A stretch of 64,000 bases of DNA, taken from Sinomonas susongensis (GTDB lineage Bacteria > Actinomycetota > Actinomycetes > Actinomycetales > Micrococcaceae). A program made the translations under genes and the position numbers. This document shows positions 24,081 to 31,657 of this stretch, in pieces (the first letter of the stretch is position 1; each line of letters opens with the position of its first letter). The notes beneath the pieces are model-generated. The model was given only the letters and a program-made list of their open reading frames with translations. It had not been told where the DNA came from and did no database searches. Where the stretch lies: positions 62,001-126,000 of the forward strand of contig NZ_SSNH01000006.1 in the NCBI RefSeq assembly GCF_005877005.1, given 5' to 3'.

Positions 24081-24647
24081 ATGTCGAAATTCAGTGGACT
24101 TGGGACGCGCAAGATCGCCGTCGGCGCACTGGCAGCGGGCGTGATTGCTTTGGGCGGTGTCGGCACCGCGGCTGCCTACGCGGCTGGGACGGTGCCGGGG
24201 GTCGATCCTTCGGCTACCGCAACGGCCACCTCCACGGCGACGGACACGGCGTCGCCGACGGCAACGAGCACCGCGACAGACTCGCCAACGTCGACTCCAA
24301 CCGCTACTGCATCGCCGAGTGCACCCACGACGGCGGCACCGTCACCGACGGCAACCGACACACCATCCACGACGGCAACTCCCACGTCGCCCACGACGAC
24401 CTCCAAGCCGACCGAGACCGAGACCGCTGAGCCGACCGAGACAGCCGACCCCGAACCCACGGAGACGGCTGAACCCACCGAGGCGCCCAAGCCGAGTGTG
24501 GCTCCGACTCGGATCGCGCGTGACGACAATGACGAGCAGGGGGAGGACCAGAACGAGCAGGGCGAGCAGCACAAGTCGGCTGCTGTTCCCGCCCGCCAGA
24601 CAAGTCAGCACCATTCGGAGGGGAACTCAGAGGGCCACAAGGCATGA
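24081..24647 (+). CDS. Secreted Thr/Ser/Pro/Glu-rich low-complexity protein
   Basis: A 188-residue protein with a clear signal peptide (basic MSKFSGLGTRK, hydrophobic core, AAAYA-type cleavage near residue 34). The mature part changes composition along its length: Thr/Ala/Ser-Pro repeats, then Glu-Pro-Thr repeats (TETAEPTE type), then an acidic, Gln/His-rich tail. No LPXTG sorting motif or enzymatic domain is seen. The ATG follows GAGGAGG at 24066-24072. It looks like a flexible, possibly glycosylated surface or matrix protein; the function is unknown. Confidence 0.75.
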   Translation: MSKFSGLGTRKIAVGALAAGVIALGGVGTAAAYAAGTVPGVDPSATATATSTATDTASPTATSTATDSPTSTPTATASPSAPTTAAPSPTATDTPSTTATPTSPTTTSKPTETETAEPTETADPEPTETAEPTEAPKPSVAPTRIARDDNDEQGEDQNEQGEQHKSAAVPARQTSQHHSEGNSEGHKA

Positions 24648-24693
24648 TAGGCCTCTTCCAATAACCACCGTGGGGTGCGCCCTATGAGTACGA

Positions 24694-24729
24694 CAGAGGC
24701 CCCGAGTTCCGTAGAACTCGGGGCCTCTG
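24694..24729 (-). terminator. Strong hairpin after tRNA-Ser
   Basis: A 16-bp perfect stem, CAGAGGCCCCGAGTTC paired with its complement around a CGTA loop, lies eight bases beyond the 3' end of the tRNA-Ser gene on the minus strand. It is followed by no long T run, as is common in high-GC actinobacteria. It may also end transcription of the secreted-protein gene coming from the other side. Confidence 0.7.
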
Positions 24730-24736
24730 GCCTTTG

Positions 24737-24823
24737 CGGTGGTGGAGGGATTTGAACCCCCGTTGGCTTTGACACCAAACATCATTTCGAGTGATGCACC
24801 TTCGGCCGCTCGGACACACCACC
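24737..24823 (-). tRNA. tRNA-Ser(CGA)
   Basis: An 87-base class II tRNA. The acceptor stem pairs GGTGGTG with CACCACC, with G as discriminator base. The anticodon loop CTCGAAA gives anticodon CGA, decoding UCG. A long variable arm lies between the anticodon stem and the T loop GTTCAAATC. CCA is not encoded. The remaining parts of the 24648-24988 gap hold only the hairpin at 24694-24729 and a GC-rich leader. Confidence 0.95.
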
Positions 24824-24988
24824 AGCAGGCATCTACTCTACCGGGATGCCAGCCGCTCTCCAAACCGGACCATGCACAGCCCCTGATGGCCGCGCCGTCG
24901 TCACGGGTTGTGGGTGGGTAGGGCCTCCCTCCTCGGGGTAATACGGCCCCCGGAGGGACAGCTCACTGCGTTTGCTGGAGGAGGAGCC

Positions 24989-26011
24989 ATGCAACCAGAT
25001 CAAGAGCCAGCGGCGGACGACACACCCGTGGACGTAGTCGTCTTCGCCCCCACACCGACACTGACGGTGACCATCGAAGAGGTCGAGGGCTCACCCGACA
25101 TCCATCTGCACGCCGGCGGGCAGGGGGTCTGGCAGGCTCGCATGGCCAACCTCTTGGGCAGCAGTGTCGAGTATTGCGCGCTGCTCTCGGGCGAGACCGG
25201 GCAGGTCATCGGCCATCTGCTCGAGGACGAAGGGATTCGTGTCAGGTCGGTCGCCGGGCACGCGGCCAGCAGTGCGTACGTCCACGACAGGCGCGGCGGC
25301 GGTCGTGAGGAAATTGCCGCAGCTCCGGGGGACCGCCTTTCCCGCCATGAACTCGACGAACTCCACGGCCTCGTGCTCCGCGAAGGGCTTATCGCCAAGA
25401 CGGCCGTCCTGAGCGGGGCGCCGCGCGACGACGCCGTGCCTGTCGACATGTACCGCCGCCTCGCATCGGACCTCCGCTCGGGCGGTTGTCGCGTTATCGC
25501 CGATCTCTCGGGGGAGCGGCTCGAGGCCGCGATCTCCGGCGGCCTCGCGCTCGTGAAGGTGGCCGACGGCGAGCTCATCGCGAGTGGCCGCGCGGAGAGT
25601 GACGACCCCGACGAACTCGTCCAGGGCATGCGCTCCATGGTGGCGGACGGTGCGGAAGTCGTCGTCCTCACGAGAGGATCGCGCCCTGCCCTGCTGCTGG
25701 AGGGGGACAGCATTTCGGAGGTGAGGGTCCCTGAGCTCCAAGTCGTCGATGAGCACGGGGCCGGTGACTCTATGACCGGAGCGATCGCATCCGCCCTCGC
25801 TGCCGGAGACACCATCCAGTCGGCCGTTGTCCTCGGCGCATCCGCTGGCGCGAACAACGTCACTCGGCACGGTTTGGGCAGCGGCCACGCCGACAGCATC
25901 CGCCGGCTGGCTGCGCTCATCGACGTTGTGCCCTTCGAGGAGGGGACGCAGACGGGTCCGGTTCAGCAGGCAAGCCCGGAGGATCTGGCACGGAAGGCGA
26001 AGACCCAATGA
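24989..26011 (+). CDS. PfkB family carbohydrate kinase
   Basis: A 340-residue ribokinase-fold kinase, most like 1-phosphofructokinase/tagatose-6-phosphate kinase types. A GGQGVWQARMANLLG segment near residue 43 takes the place of the usual GGKGxN substrate loop, and the catalytic motif is EHGAGDSM with its Asp near residue 263. The ATG at 24989 is preceded by GGAGGAGGAG. Its stop overlaps the SurE start (ATGA), so a phosphorylated sugar or nucleoside may link the two. The substrate is not determined. Confidence 0.85.
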   Translation: MQPDQEPAADDTPVDVVVFAPTPTLTVTIEEVEGSPDIHLHAGGQGVWQARMANLLGSSVEYCALLSGETGQVIGHLLEDEGIRVRSVAGHAASSAYVHDRRGGGREEIAAAPGDRLSRHELDELHGLVLREGLIAKTAVLSGAPRDDAVPVDMYRRLASDLRSGGCRVIADLSGERLEAAISGGLALVKVADGELIASGRAESDDPDELVQGMRSMVADGAEVVVLTRGSRPALLLEGDSISEVRVPELQVVDEHGAGDSMTGAIASALAAGDTIQSAVVLGASAGANNVTRHGLGSGHADSIRRLAALIDVVPFEEGTQTGPVQQASPEDLARKAKTQ

Positions 26012-26844
26012 CTCAGGTGAACACGGCGGCCCGCACAGTGCTCGTCACGAACGACGACGGCATCCAGTCCCCGGGCCTGCACGCCCTCGCGGCCCGCGCC
26101 CGTGACCACGGCTTCGAGGTCATCGTCGCGGCACCGGCCCGCGAGTCGAGCGGCAGCAGCGCTTCCATCACGGCCGTCGAGGATGAGGGGCGGATCCGCA
26201 TCGAGCGGCGGGAGCTCCCGGGACTCGACGGGGTCGAGGCCTTCGCAGTCCACGGCACGCCGGGCTTCATATCGATGATCGCGTCCCACGGTGCGTTCGG
26301 TCCCGTCCCGGGCATCGTCCTTTCGGGCGTCAACCGGGGAGCCAACGTGGGAACGGTGATCCTGCACTCGGGAACGGTGGGCGCTGCCCTCACCGCCGGT
26401 TCCAACGGGGCGCGGGCGCTCGCCGTTTCGCTGGACACAGGCATCAACCCCGAACGCCTCGAATGGGGGGTGGCTGCGGATGCCGCCATAGGGCTCATGG
26501 ATTTCCTCCTCGAGCACCCAGCCGGCACGGTGCTCAACCTCAACGTTCCGAATCGCCCGGGAACTCCCTCCTACCGGGAGGCGTCTCTGGCATCCTTCGG
26601 CATCGTCCAGACCGTCTTGGCTGAGCGCGGCCAGCAGCACGTGAGGCTCTCGATCTCCGACACCGAGGAGGTTGCGGAGGAAGGAACGGACTTCGCACTT
26701 CTCACCGAGGGCTTCGCCCCTGTCACAGCACTCCAAGCCATCAACACGGAGGCGCTCAAGGGCACGTTGCCGGACCGCGCGGAGGAGAGTGATCGCCGCC
26801 GATCGGCCGGCGAGGACGAACGGGAGCCTGCCGGCCAAGGCTAG
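26008..26844 (+). CDS. surE: 5'-nucleotidase SurE
   Basis: A 278-residue survival protein E, a metal-dependent nucleoside 5'-monophosphatase. The metal-binding motif is VTNDDGI (residues 13-19), followed by Ser in RESSGSSAS, SGVNRGANVG and HSGTVGAA, all typical. The last 30 residues are a charged low-complexity tail. It is coupled to the PfkB kinase. The stop codon shares the four bases CTAG (26841-26844) with the stop of the convergent AlkA gene. Confidence 0.93.
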   Translation: MTQVNTAARTVLVTNDDGIQSPGLHALAARARDHGFEVIVAAPARESSGSSASITAVEDEGRIRIERRELPGLDGVEAFAVHGTPGFISMIASHGAFGPVPGIVLSGVNRGANVGTVILHSGTVGAALTAGSNGARALAVSLDTGINPERLEWGVAADAAIGLMDFLLEHPAGTVLNLNVPNRPGTPSYREASLASFGIVQTVLAERGQQHVRLSISDTEEVAEEGTDFALLTEGFAPVTALQAINTEALKGTLPDRAEESDRRRSAGEDEREPAGQG

Positions 26845-27740
26845 CGCTGGGGTGCGTTCGTATACGCGGTCTGCGTCCAGAGGTGCACGAGAGCGTAGGC
26901 CCGATAGGGGCTCCAGGCCTCGGCGCGCTCGGTCGCTTCCTTCGCCGTGATTCCACCGAGGGCTCGCCGCAACACGAGATCGCCGGGGGCGAAGGCGTCC
27001 CGGTCACCGAACCGGACGGAGAGGTAATCGACCGTCCAGGGGCCGATTCCGGGCACCGCGAGGAGCTGCTCGCGGGTGGGCGCACCGTGGGATCCCTCTT
27101 CCGCCTCGAGCCACGCGTGAGCGAGTGCAAGCACCGTCCGTGCGCGAGCGGACGTGAGCCCGACCGCCGCGCGGAGCTCCTCGGCCTCGGCCTCGGCGAG
27201 AGCTCTGGGTCGAGGGAAGCATCGGAATCCGCCAGCAAACGGCTCGCCGTAAGCCTCGACGAGGCGGCCAGCGAAGGTCCGGCCTGCGGCGAGGGAAACC
27301 TGTTGGCCGAGAACGGTCGTCACGGCACTCTGGAAGCGGTCCGGAGTGCCGATGACTCGGAGCCTCGGTCGCGCGGCGACGAGTGGGGCGAGGACGGGGT
27401 CATGGCTCAGGGCGTCGCGGATCGGAGCGAGGTCCGCGTCGAGATCGAACCACACGCGGACGATCTCGGAGAGGGACGACAGCTCGTCCGGATCGATGCC
27501 GGCCTGACCGTCGACCTCGAGGTCGATGCCGCGCTCGTCGAAGCGAAGGAGGACCGGGCGCGGGCCTCGGGGTCCGTGGACGAGGCGAGAATGGGTGGCC
27601 GACGTAGGATCTGTGCGCTCTGCTCCGGGCACGTTGTGGGCCGCGAGGCTGCCGAGCATGGCATCGGGCTCCAGACCGCCGACCGCGTCGAGACGCGCAC
27701 GGAGGCTCGTACCCTCGAATGACCCCGCGCTCGGCATCAC
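26841..27740 (-). CDS. AlkA-like DNA-3-methyladenine glycosylase II
   Basis: A 299-residue helix-hairpin-helix base-excision glycosylase that removes alkylated bases. An AlkA-type N-terminal domain occupies about the first 120 residues. FQSAVTTVLGQQVS starts the HhH-GPD domain, and the hairpin LLAVPGIGPWTVDYL is followed by catalytic Asp in FAPGDLVLRRAL. There is no Ada domain fused at its front, unlike many actinobacterial AlkA proteins. The start overlaps the TAG stop (ATGA), making it the last gene of the alkylation-repair operon. Confidence 0.9.
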   Translation of the reverse strand: MMPSAGSFEGTSLRARLDAVGGLEPDAMLGSLAAHNVPGAERTDPTSATHSRLVHGPRGPRPVLLRFDERGIDLEVDGQAGIDPDELSSLSEIVRVWFDLDADLAPIRDALSHDPVLAPLVAARPRLRVIGTPDRFQSAVTTVLGQQVSLAAGRTFAGRLVEAYGEPFAGGFRCFPRPRALAEAEAEELRAAVGLTSARARTVLALAHAWLEAEEGSHGAPTREQLLAVPGIGPWTVDYLSVRFGDRDAFAPGDLVLRRALGGITAKEATERAEAWSPYRAYALVHLWTQTAYTNAPQR

Positions 27741-28429
27741 GCCCAGACGCCCGAGGTGCCTCGGCGATGGCTGTCGACAAGGTGGGTGTCTATCATCCCG
27801 ACGGCCTCCATGAGGGCAAACATCGTGGTGGGGCCGACGAACGAGAAGCCCTTCTTGCGCAGAGCCTTCGAGAGCGCGACCGACTCAGGGGAGCTGGAGG
27901 GGATGTCTCCGAGAGAACGAGGAGTGGGGGTTGACTCGGGCCGGAACGACCAGACGAAATCGACGAGGCCGCCTTCCTCCCGGAGCGCCAAGGTGGCCTG
28001 GGCATTCCGGATCGTTGCCCGGATCTTGGCGCGATTCCGGATGATTCCCTCGTTGAGCATGAGCCGCTCCACATCGTCTTCGGTGAAGGCGGCAACGACC
28101 TCGGGATCGAATTGGGCGAAAGCTTCTCGGAAGGCGGGGCGCTTCCGGAGGATCGTTGCCCACGAGAGTCCGGCTTGGAATCCCTCGAGGCTGATCCGCT
28201 CGAAAAGCCCGTGCTCGTCGCGGACCGGCATGCCCCATTCGGTGTCGTAGTAGTCCCGCAGCAGGGCATCCGTGCTGGCCCACACTGGGCGGGCCAGTCC
28301 GTCCTCGCCGATGACGACCCCGCTCAGGGGACTGGCCACCTCGTTCACGGGACTGGCTATCTCGTTTACAGGACTGGCTATCTCGTTCACGGGACTGGCT
28401 TCCGCCGACTCGACTCCTGCTTCGCTCAT
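27737..28429 (-). CDS. tag: DNA-3-methyladenine glycosylase I (TAG), with altered zinc site
   Basis: A 230-residue TAG-family glycosylase. DTEWGMPVRDE, SLEGFQAGLSWATILRKR (Glu82 at the catalytic position) and KALRKKGFSFVGPTT match the family. By comparison with E. coli TAG, three of four zinc ligands are changed: Cys4 becomes Pro48, His17 becomes Tyr61 and Cys179 becomes Ser220; only His215 remains. Residues 11-34 are four imperfect copies of ASPVNEI, encoded by a 21-bp tandem repeat. The gene overlaps AlkA (ATGA) and the AlkB-like gene (ATGA). Confidence 0.9.
   Translation of the reverse strand: MSEAGVESAEASPVNEIASPVNEIASPVNEVASPLSGVVIGEDGLARPVWASTDALLRDYYDTEWGMPVRDEHGLFERISLEGFQAGLSWATILRKRPAFREAFAQFDPEVVAAFTEDDVERLMLNEGIIRNRAKIRATIRNAQATLALREEGGLVDFVWSFRPESTPTPRSLGDIPSSSPESVALSKALRKKGFSFVGPTTMFALMEAVGMIDTHLVDSHRRGTSGVWA
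28328..28400 (-). repeat. 21-bp tandem repeat inside the TAG gene
   Basis: About 3.5 imperfect copies of a 21-bp unit (units start at 28328, 28349, 28370 and 28391) encode the N-terminal ASPVNEI repeats of TAG. The unit keeps the reading frame, so copy number can change without breaking the protein. Confidence 0.85.
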
Positions 28430-29127
28430 GGTGCTTCAGGTTCCCTTCGTTCGGTGTCGCGCAGCCCGGTGACGCGCAGAGTGATGTTGATCCGTCCCGC
28501 ATCGACCCCGCAGCCTGGGGGAGCGGTTCCGGGGAAGACTTTGGTGATGCCGTGGAACGCAAGTCGCGAGGGGCCGCCGAAGACGAACAGGTCGCCCGAC
28601 TCGAGGACGATGTCCTCGTAGGGGCGCCCGCGTCGCTCGGGGTTGCCGAAACGGAACTGGCACGAGTCCCCGACCGAAAGGGAGACAACCGGCTCGGGCG
28701 AAACCTCGTCCCGGTCCTGATGCATGCCCATGCGTGCTTCTGCATCGTAGTAGTTCACGATCGCGGTATCGGGGGAGTAGCCCTCCGTTTCATCCGGCCC
28801 CGTGCCGTACGCCTCCGTTACAGCCAAGCGGCCGACCCGAACCATCCAGTCAGGTAACGGAAGCACACGGCGACCGTTCACGTCCGTGGCGTCACGCGTG
28901 TACTTGTAGGGCTGCCAATGCCAGCCGAGGCACACGCTCTTGACGGACATCTCGTGACCTCGGACCTTCGCGCCGCGGAGTGGCACTGGGCCGGCTGACC
29001 ACTCCCGGAACCGCTCTGAGATCCACGCCTGCTGCTCCAGCGTGAGCCAACCCGGAACGTGCACGGCGCCCGGTGCGAGCTCGCGCCGCGGCCGTTCGAG
29101 GAGGTCATCGCCGAAGAGAGCGCTCAC
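28426..29127 (-). CDS. alkB: AlkB-like Fe(II)/2-oxoglutarate dioxygenase
   Basis: A 233-residue oxidative DNA-dealkylation enzyme. Iron ligands are His136 and Asp138 in MGMHQDRDE and His192 in LAFHGI; the 2-oxoglutarate-binding Arg lies in RINITLRVTG near 212-218. A nucleotide-binding YNYYD-like segment (IVNYYDAEA) precedes them. The GTG start at 29127 overlaps the MGMT stop (GTGA); a longer in-frame reading from 29256 lies inside the MGMT gene and lacks similarity. It probably repairs 1-methyladenine and 3-methylcytosine. Confidence 0.92.
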   Translation of the reverse strand: MSALFGDDLLERPRRELAPGAVHVPGWLTLEQQAWISERFREWSAGPVPLRGAKVRGHEMSVKSVCLGWHWQPYKYTRDATDVNGRRVLPLPDWMVRVGRLAVTEAYGTGPDETEGYSPDTAIVNYYDAEARMGMHQDRDEVSPEPVVSLSVGDSCQFRFGNPERRGRPYEDIVLESGDLFVFGGPSRLAFHGITKVFPGTAPPGCGVDAGRINITLRVTGLRDTERREPEAP

Positions 29128-29825
29128 GCCGCCTCCGCCTCGAGGCGCAGCAGCGCCGTTTTCGCCTCCAGTCCGCCGATGTAACCTCCCAAGCTCCCGT
29201 CTGAGCGCAGCACCCGGTGGCATGGCAGCACCACGGGCAGGGGATTGGTCGCGCACGCCGTCCCGACTGCCCGGACCGCCTTGGGGTTCCCGACGGCCCG
29301 AGCGACCTCCGCGTAGCTCTCGGTCTGGCCGAAGCCGATGGCCGAAAGGTGCTGCTGCACCGTGCGGCGGAAGCCAGTGGAGAGTGCCAGATCGACTGGG
29401 AGGTCGAATGACCTGCGTCGGCCGGAGAAGTACTCTTCGACCTGACGGGCAGCCTCGCCGAGCCGGGCCGGGGCCTCGAGGATCCGCGGACTCAAGCGTT
29501 CAGCGAGGGTGTTGAGCACCGAATCGAGGCCCTCACGTTCGTACGCGACGCGAACCAGCCCCCGTTCCGTACACGCGAGGAGGAGTTTGCCGACCGGTGT
29601 GTCCACAATCCGGTACGCGACATCGAGGATGCCCTCATTCGAGGCGCGCTGGGCGAGACCGGCATGGAGATGCTCGAGGACGCCCGCCTCGATCGTGATC
29701 AGTTCCGGGGCCAGAGCGATATCGACGGGCCCGAGCTCACCTGGCCGGGTACCGGCCGCAGGAGACTCCGTGTGGAGCGAACCGGCAGAGGGCGGGTCAG
29801 CAGGGCGCGAAGCGAACATGTTCAT
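29124..29825 (-). CDS. Methylated-DNA--protein-cysteine methyltransferase (sigma-linked)
   Basis: A 233-residue suicide alkyltransferase that repairs O6-alkylguanine. The acceptor is Cys202 in VLPCHRV, with the recognition helix near FRRTVQQHL and the AVRAVGTA segment before it. The protein carries a 60-residue N-terminal extension ahead of the usual domain and no Ada zinc domain. Its ATG overlaps the sigma-factor stop (ATGA 29822-29825), so the pair is made together. Coupling to a sigma factor suggests it may also sense damage; that is inference. Confidence 0.9.
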   Translation of the reverse strand: MNMFASRPADPPSAGSLHTESPAAGTRPGELGPVDIALAPELITIEAGVLEHLHAGLAQRASNEGILDVAYRIVDTPVGKLLLACTERGLVRVAYEREGLDSVLNTLAERLSPRILEAPARLGEAARQVEEYFSGRRRSFDLPVDLALSTGFRRTVQQHLSAIGFGQTESYAEVARAVGNPKAVRAVGTACATNPLPVVLPCHRVLRSDGSLGGYIGGLEAKTALLRLEAEAA

Positions 29826-30328
29826 GCGCTTTCTCCTTCTAGCTCCGTAGCCGTCAGGCGTGTGCGGAGGGACTTGATTCCGTCCGAAGCGGCACGCCGT
29901 GCCGCGGCGGGAGTGCCGCCGACGATGGCGGCGATGTCGTTGAAGGCCAGGTCCGCGAGATAGCGGTACGCAATGACCCTCCTCTGTTTGTCGGGCAGAG
30001 CGGCCACCCTGCTCCAGAGCCCGTTGCCGGCGTCTCCCGATCCCGGGACACCGTGCGGCGAAGGAGTCTCCGGCACCTCTCCGACCGGCACAGCCCTCCT
30101 GCCAGTCGATCTCACGGCGTCGAGGCTCTTGCGGTGGGCGATCGTGACGAGCCATGCCTCGGTATTCGCGTCCGGAGGAAGGCCGGGGTAGGCGCGGAGC
30201 GCGGCCAGGAAGGTCTCCTGCCACACGTCTTCGGCGTCCGAGGGCCCCACGACCGCACGGCAGACGCGCAGCACCGTGGCGCCGTGCAGTTCCACGAGCT
30301 TTTCGAAGGGCTGTTTCATGTCCATCAT
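29822..30328 (-). CDS. ECF-type RNA polymerase sigma factor of the alkylation-repair operon
   Basis: A 168-residue sigma-70 family protein of the extracytoplasmic-function class. Region 2 is seen in AEDVWQETFLAALRAYPGL with DAxDVxQE-like residues, and region 4 in LPDKQRRVIAYRYLADLAFNDIAAIVGGTPAAARRA. No anti-sigma gene follows; its partner is the MGMT gene, coupled by ATGA. The start may be 30328 (ATG-ATG-GAC-ATG) or the ATG at 30319; neither has a clear ribosome site, so a leaderless message is possible. It probably drives its own operon. Confidence 0.88.
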   Translation of the reverse strand: MMDMKQPFEKLVELHGATVLRVCRAVVGPSDAEDVWQETFLAALRAYPGLPPDANTEAWLVTIAHRKSLDAVRSTGRRAVPVGEVPETPSPHGVPGSGDAGNGLWSRVAALPDKQRRVIAYRYLADLAFNDIAAIVGGTPAAARRAASDGIKSLRTRLTATELEGESA

Positions 30329-30349
30329 TGGGTAGACGCGGAGGGGGCA

Positions 30350-30438
30350 CTGAATGTGAGGTGCGGGCTGAATGTGAGGTGCGGGCTGAACGTGAGGCGC
30401 TGGCTATACGTGGGCGCGGGCTGAACGCGAGGTGCCGA
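30350..30438. repeat. 18-bp tandem repeat upstream of the ECF sigma gene
   Basis: Five copies of an 18-bp unit, CTGAATGTGAGGTGCGGG and variants, start at 30350, 30368, 30386, 30404 (17 bp) and 30421. The first two copies are identical and the others diverge. The array fills the gap between the upstream MGMT gene (ends 30455) and the sigma gene start (30328), so it forms the promoter or leader region of the repair operon. It may be a regulatory array or a variable minisatellite. Confidence 0.85.
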
Positions 30439-30454
30439 CAGAGTATGAGATGCG

Positions 30455-30955
30455 TCAGAAGAGGCGCGCGGCCCTCACCTCCGGCGGCTCCTCGAGCTCC
30501 AGGAGGAATCGTTTGCGCTCCAGTCCTCCCGCGTAGCCCGTAAGACTCCCGTCGCTCCCGATGACGCGGTGGCACGGAACGACGATACTCAGCGGATTGT
30601 GGCCCACGGCTTGGCCGACCGTCTGCGCGAGGCCGCGGCCGCCCAAGCGCTCTGCGAGCAGGCCATAGGTCGTGGTGGCCCCATAGGGGATCTGGGCGAG
30701 CAGCTCCCAGACTGCGAGCTGGAACGCGTTGCCGGCGGGCGCCGTCGTGAGCTCGAAGCCACGGCGTTCGCCGGCGAGGTATTCGCGGAGCTGCCGGGCG
30801 GCGTCGTCCAGCAGCCCGTCCCCGATGACCCGCTCCCCGAACGAATCCCGCCGCGGCAGCGTCCAGTGGCCCGGGAAATAGACGGCGGTGAGGGCGTCGC
30901 CCTCCGCGACGAGGGTAAGCGGACCAAGAATGGTGTCCGCCTCGAGATGCCGCAT
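30455..30955 (-). CDS. Methylated-DNA--protein-cysteine methyltransferase (second copy)
   Basis: A 166-residue O6-alkylguanine alkyltransferase. The acceptor is Cys128 in VVPCHRVIG, and the helix region FQLAVWELLAQIPYGATTTYG is typical. It is a more ordinary length than the sigma-linked copy. I prefer the ATG at 30955; an in-frame ATG at 31027 directly follows the TadA stop (TGAATG) and could be used through translational coupling, adding 24 residues. It lies between tadA and the sigma-led repair operon on the same strand. Confidence 0.9.
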   Translation of the reverse strand: MRHLEADTILGPLTLVAEGDALTAVYFPGHWTLPRRDSFGERVIGDGLLDDAARQLREYLAGERRGFELTTAPAGNAFQLAVWELLAQIPYGATTTYGLLAERLGGRGLAQTVGQAVGHNPLSIVVPCHRVIGSDGSLTGYAGGLERKRFLLELEEPPEVRAARLF

Positions 30956-31027
30956 TCCACTATTCCACCACGTGCGTTCGGGCCGAGGCCGCCGGTGAGT
31001 GCCCTCAGAAGAGGCGCGGGCACCCAT

Positions 31028-31549
31028 TCAGCGATGGGCGGCGAAGAATTCCCGCAGGAGCTCCCCGCACTCCTCGCCGAGGACCCCACCGTAGACCTCC
31101 GACCGGTGGTTGAGCCGACGCTCCCGGAGGATGTCGAACACGCTTCCCGCGGCCCCGGCCTTCTCGTCCCAGGCGCCGAAGACCACGCGCGGAATGCGGG
31201 CGAGCACGACTGCACCCGCGCACATTGCGCAGGGCTCGAGGGTGACTACGAGCGTGCAGTCCTGGAGGCGCCACCCGTCGCCACGCTCCTCCGCCCGAAG
31301 GGCCGCGGCCGCGGCGCGGATCGCGAGAACCTCTGCGTGTGCGGTCGGGTCGCCGAGCGCCTCCCGCTCGTTGCGTCCGGCGCCGATCACCTTTCCCGCG
31401 GGATCGACGAGGACGGCGCCGATCGGCACGTCGCCCGTACCGGGGGCAGCCTCGGCCTCCTGGATGGCCAGCCGCATCCAGGCCTCGAACGGGGGCGTCC
31501 CGTGCGGGGACGCGTCGAGCGCTGACTCGGGGGCGGCCATGCTGTCCAT
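31028..31549 (-). CDS. tadA: tRNA-specific adenosine deaminase TadA
   Basis: A 173-residue zinc deaminase that makes inosine at the wobble base of tRNA-Arg(ACG). The zinc and catalytic residues are His71 and Glu73 in THA(H)AE form and Cys107/Cys110 in PCAMC. The partner tRNA-Arg(ACG) is encoded at 56198-56271 in this window. The ATG may be 31549 or 31540. Its stop directly abuts an ATG of the MGMT reading frame. Confidence 0.93.
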   Translation of the reverse strand: MDSMAAPESALDASPHGTPPFEAWMRLAIQEAEAAPGTGDVPIGAVLVDPAGKVIGAGRNEREALGDPTAHAEVLAIRAAAAALRAEERGDGWRLQDCTLVVTLEPCAMCAGAVVLARIPRVVFGAWDEKAGAAGSVFDILRERRLNHRSEVYGGVLGEECGELLREFFAAHR

Positions 31550-31601
31550 GATAGGTTCGCGCCGCTCCTTCCCCAGCCGCGCTTCCCTGAGGCGGCAGGC
31601 A

Positions 31602-31633
31602 GCTGCGGCGCCAGGGTATCCCGACGCCGCAGC
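31602..31633 (-). terminator. Hairpin between the small membrane protein gene and tadA
   Basis: GCTGCGGCG (31602-31610) and CGCCGCAGC (31625-31633) form a perfect 9-bp stem with a 14-base loop. It lies 25 bp beyond the stop of the small membrane-protein gene and upstream of tadA. No T run is present, so termination is uncertain. Confidence 0.4.
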
Positions 31634-31657
31634 CGGACTCGCTTCAGGATCGCGGGG

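Noticed and set aside
30350-30438. CRISPR array
   Set aside because: The units are contiguous with no unique spacers, and no cas gene is present; the same applies to the repeats at 28328, 44901 and 45796.
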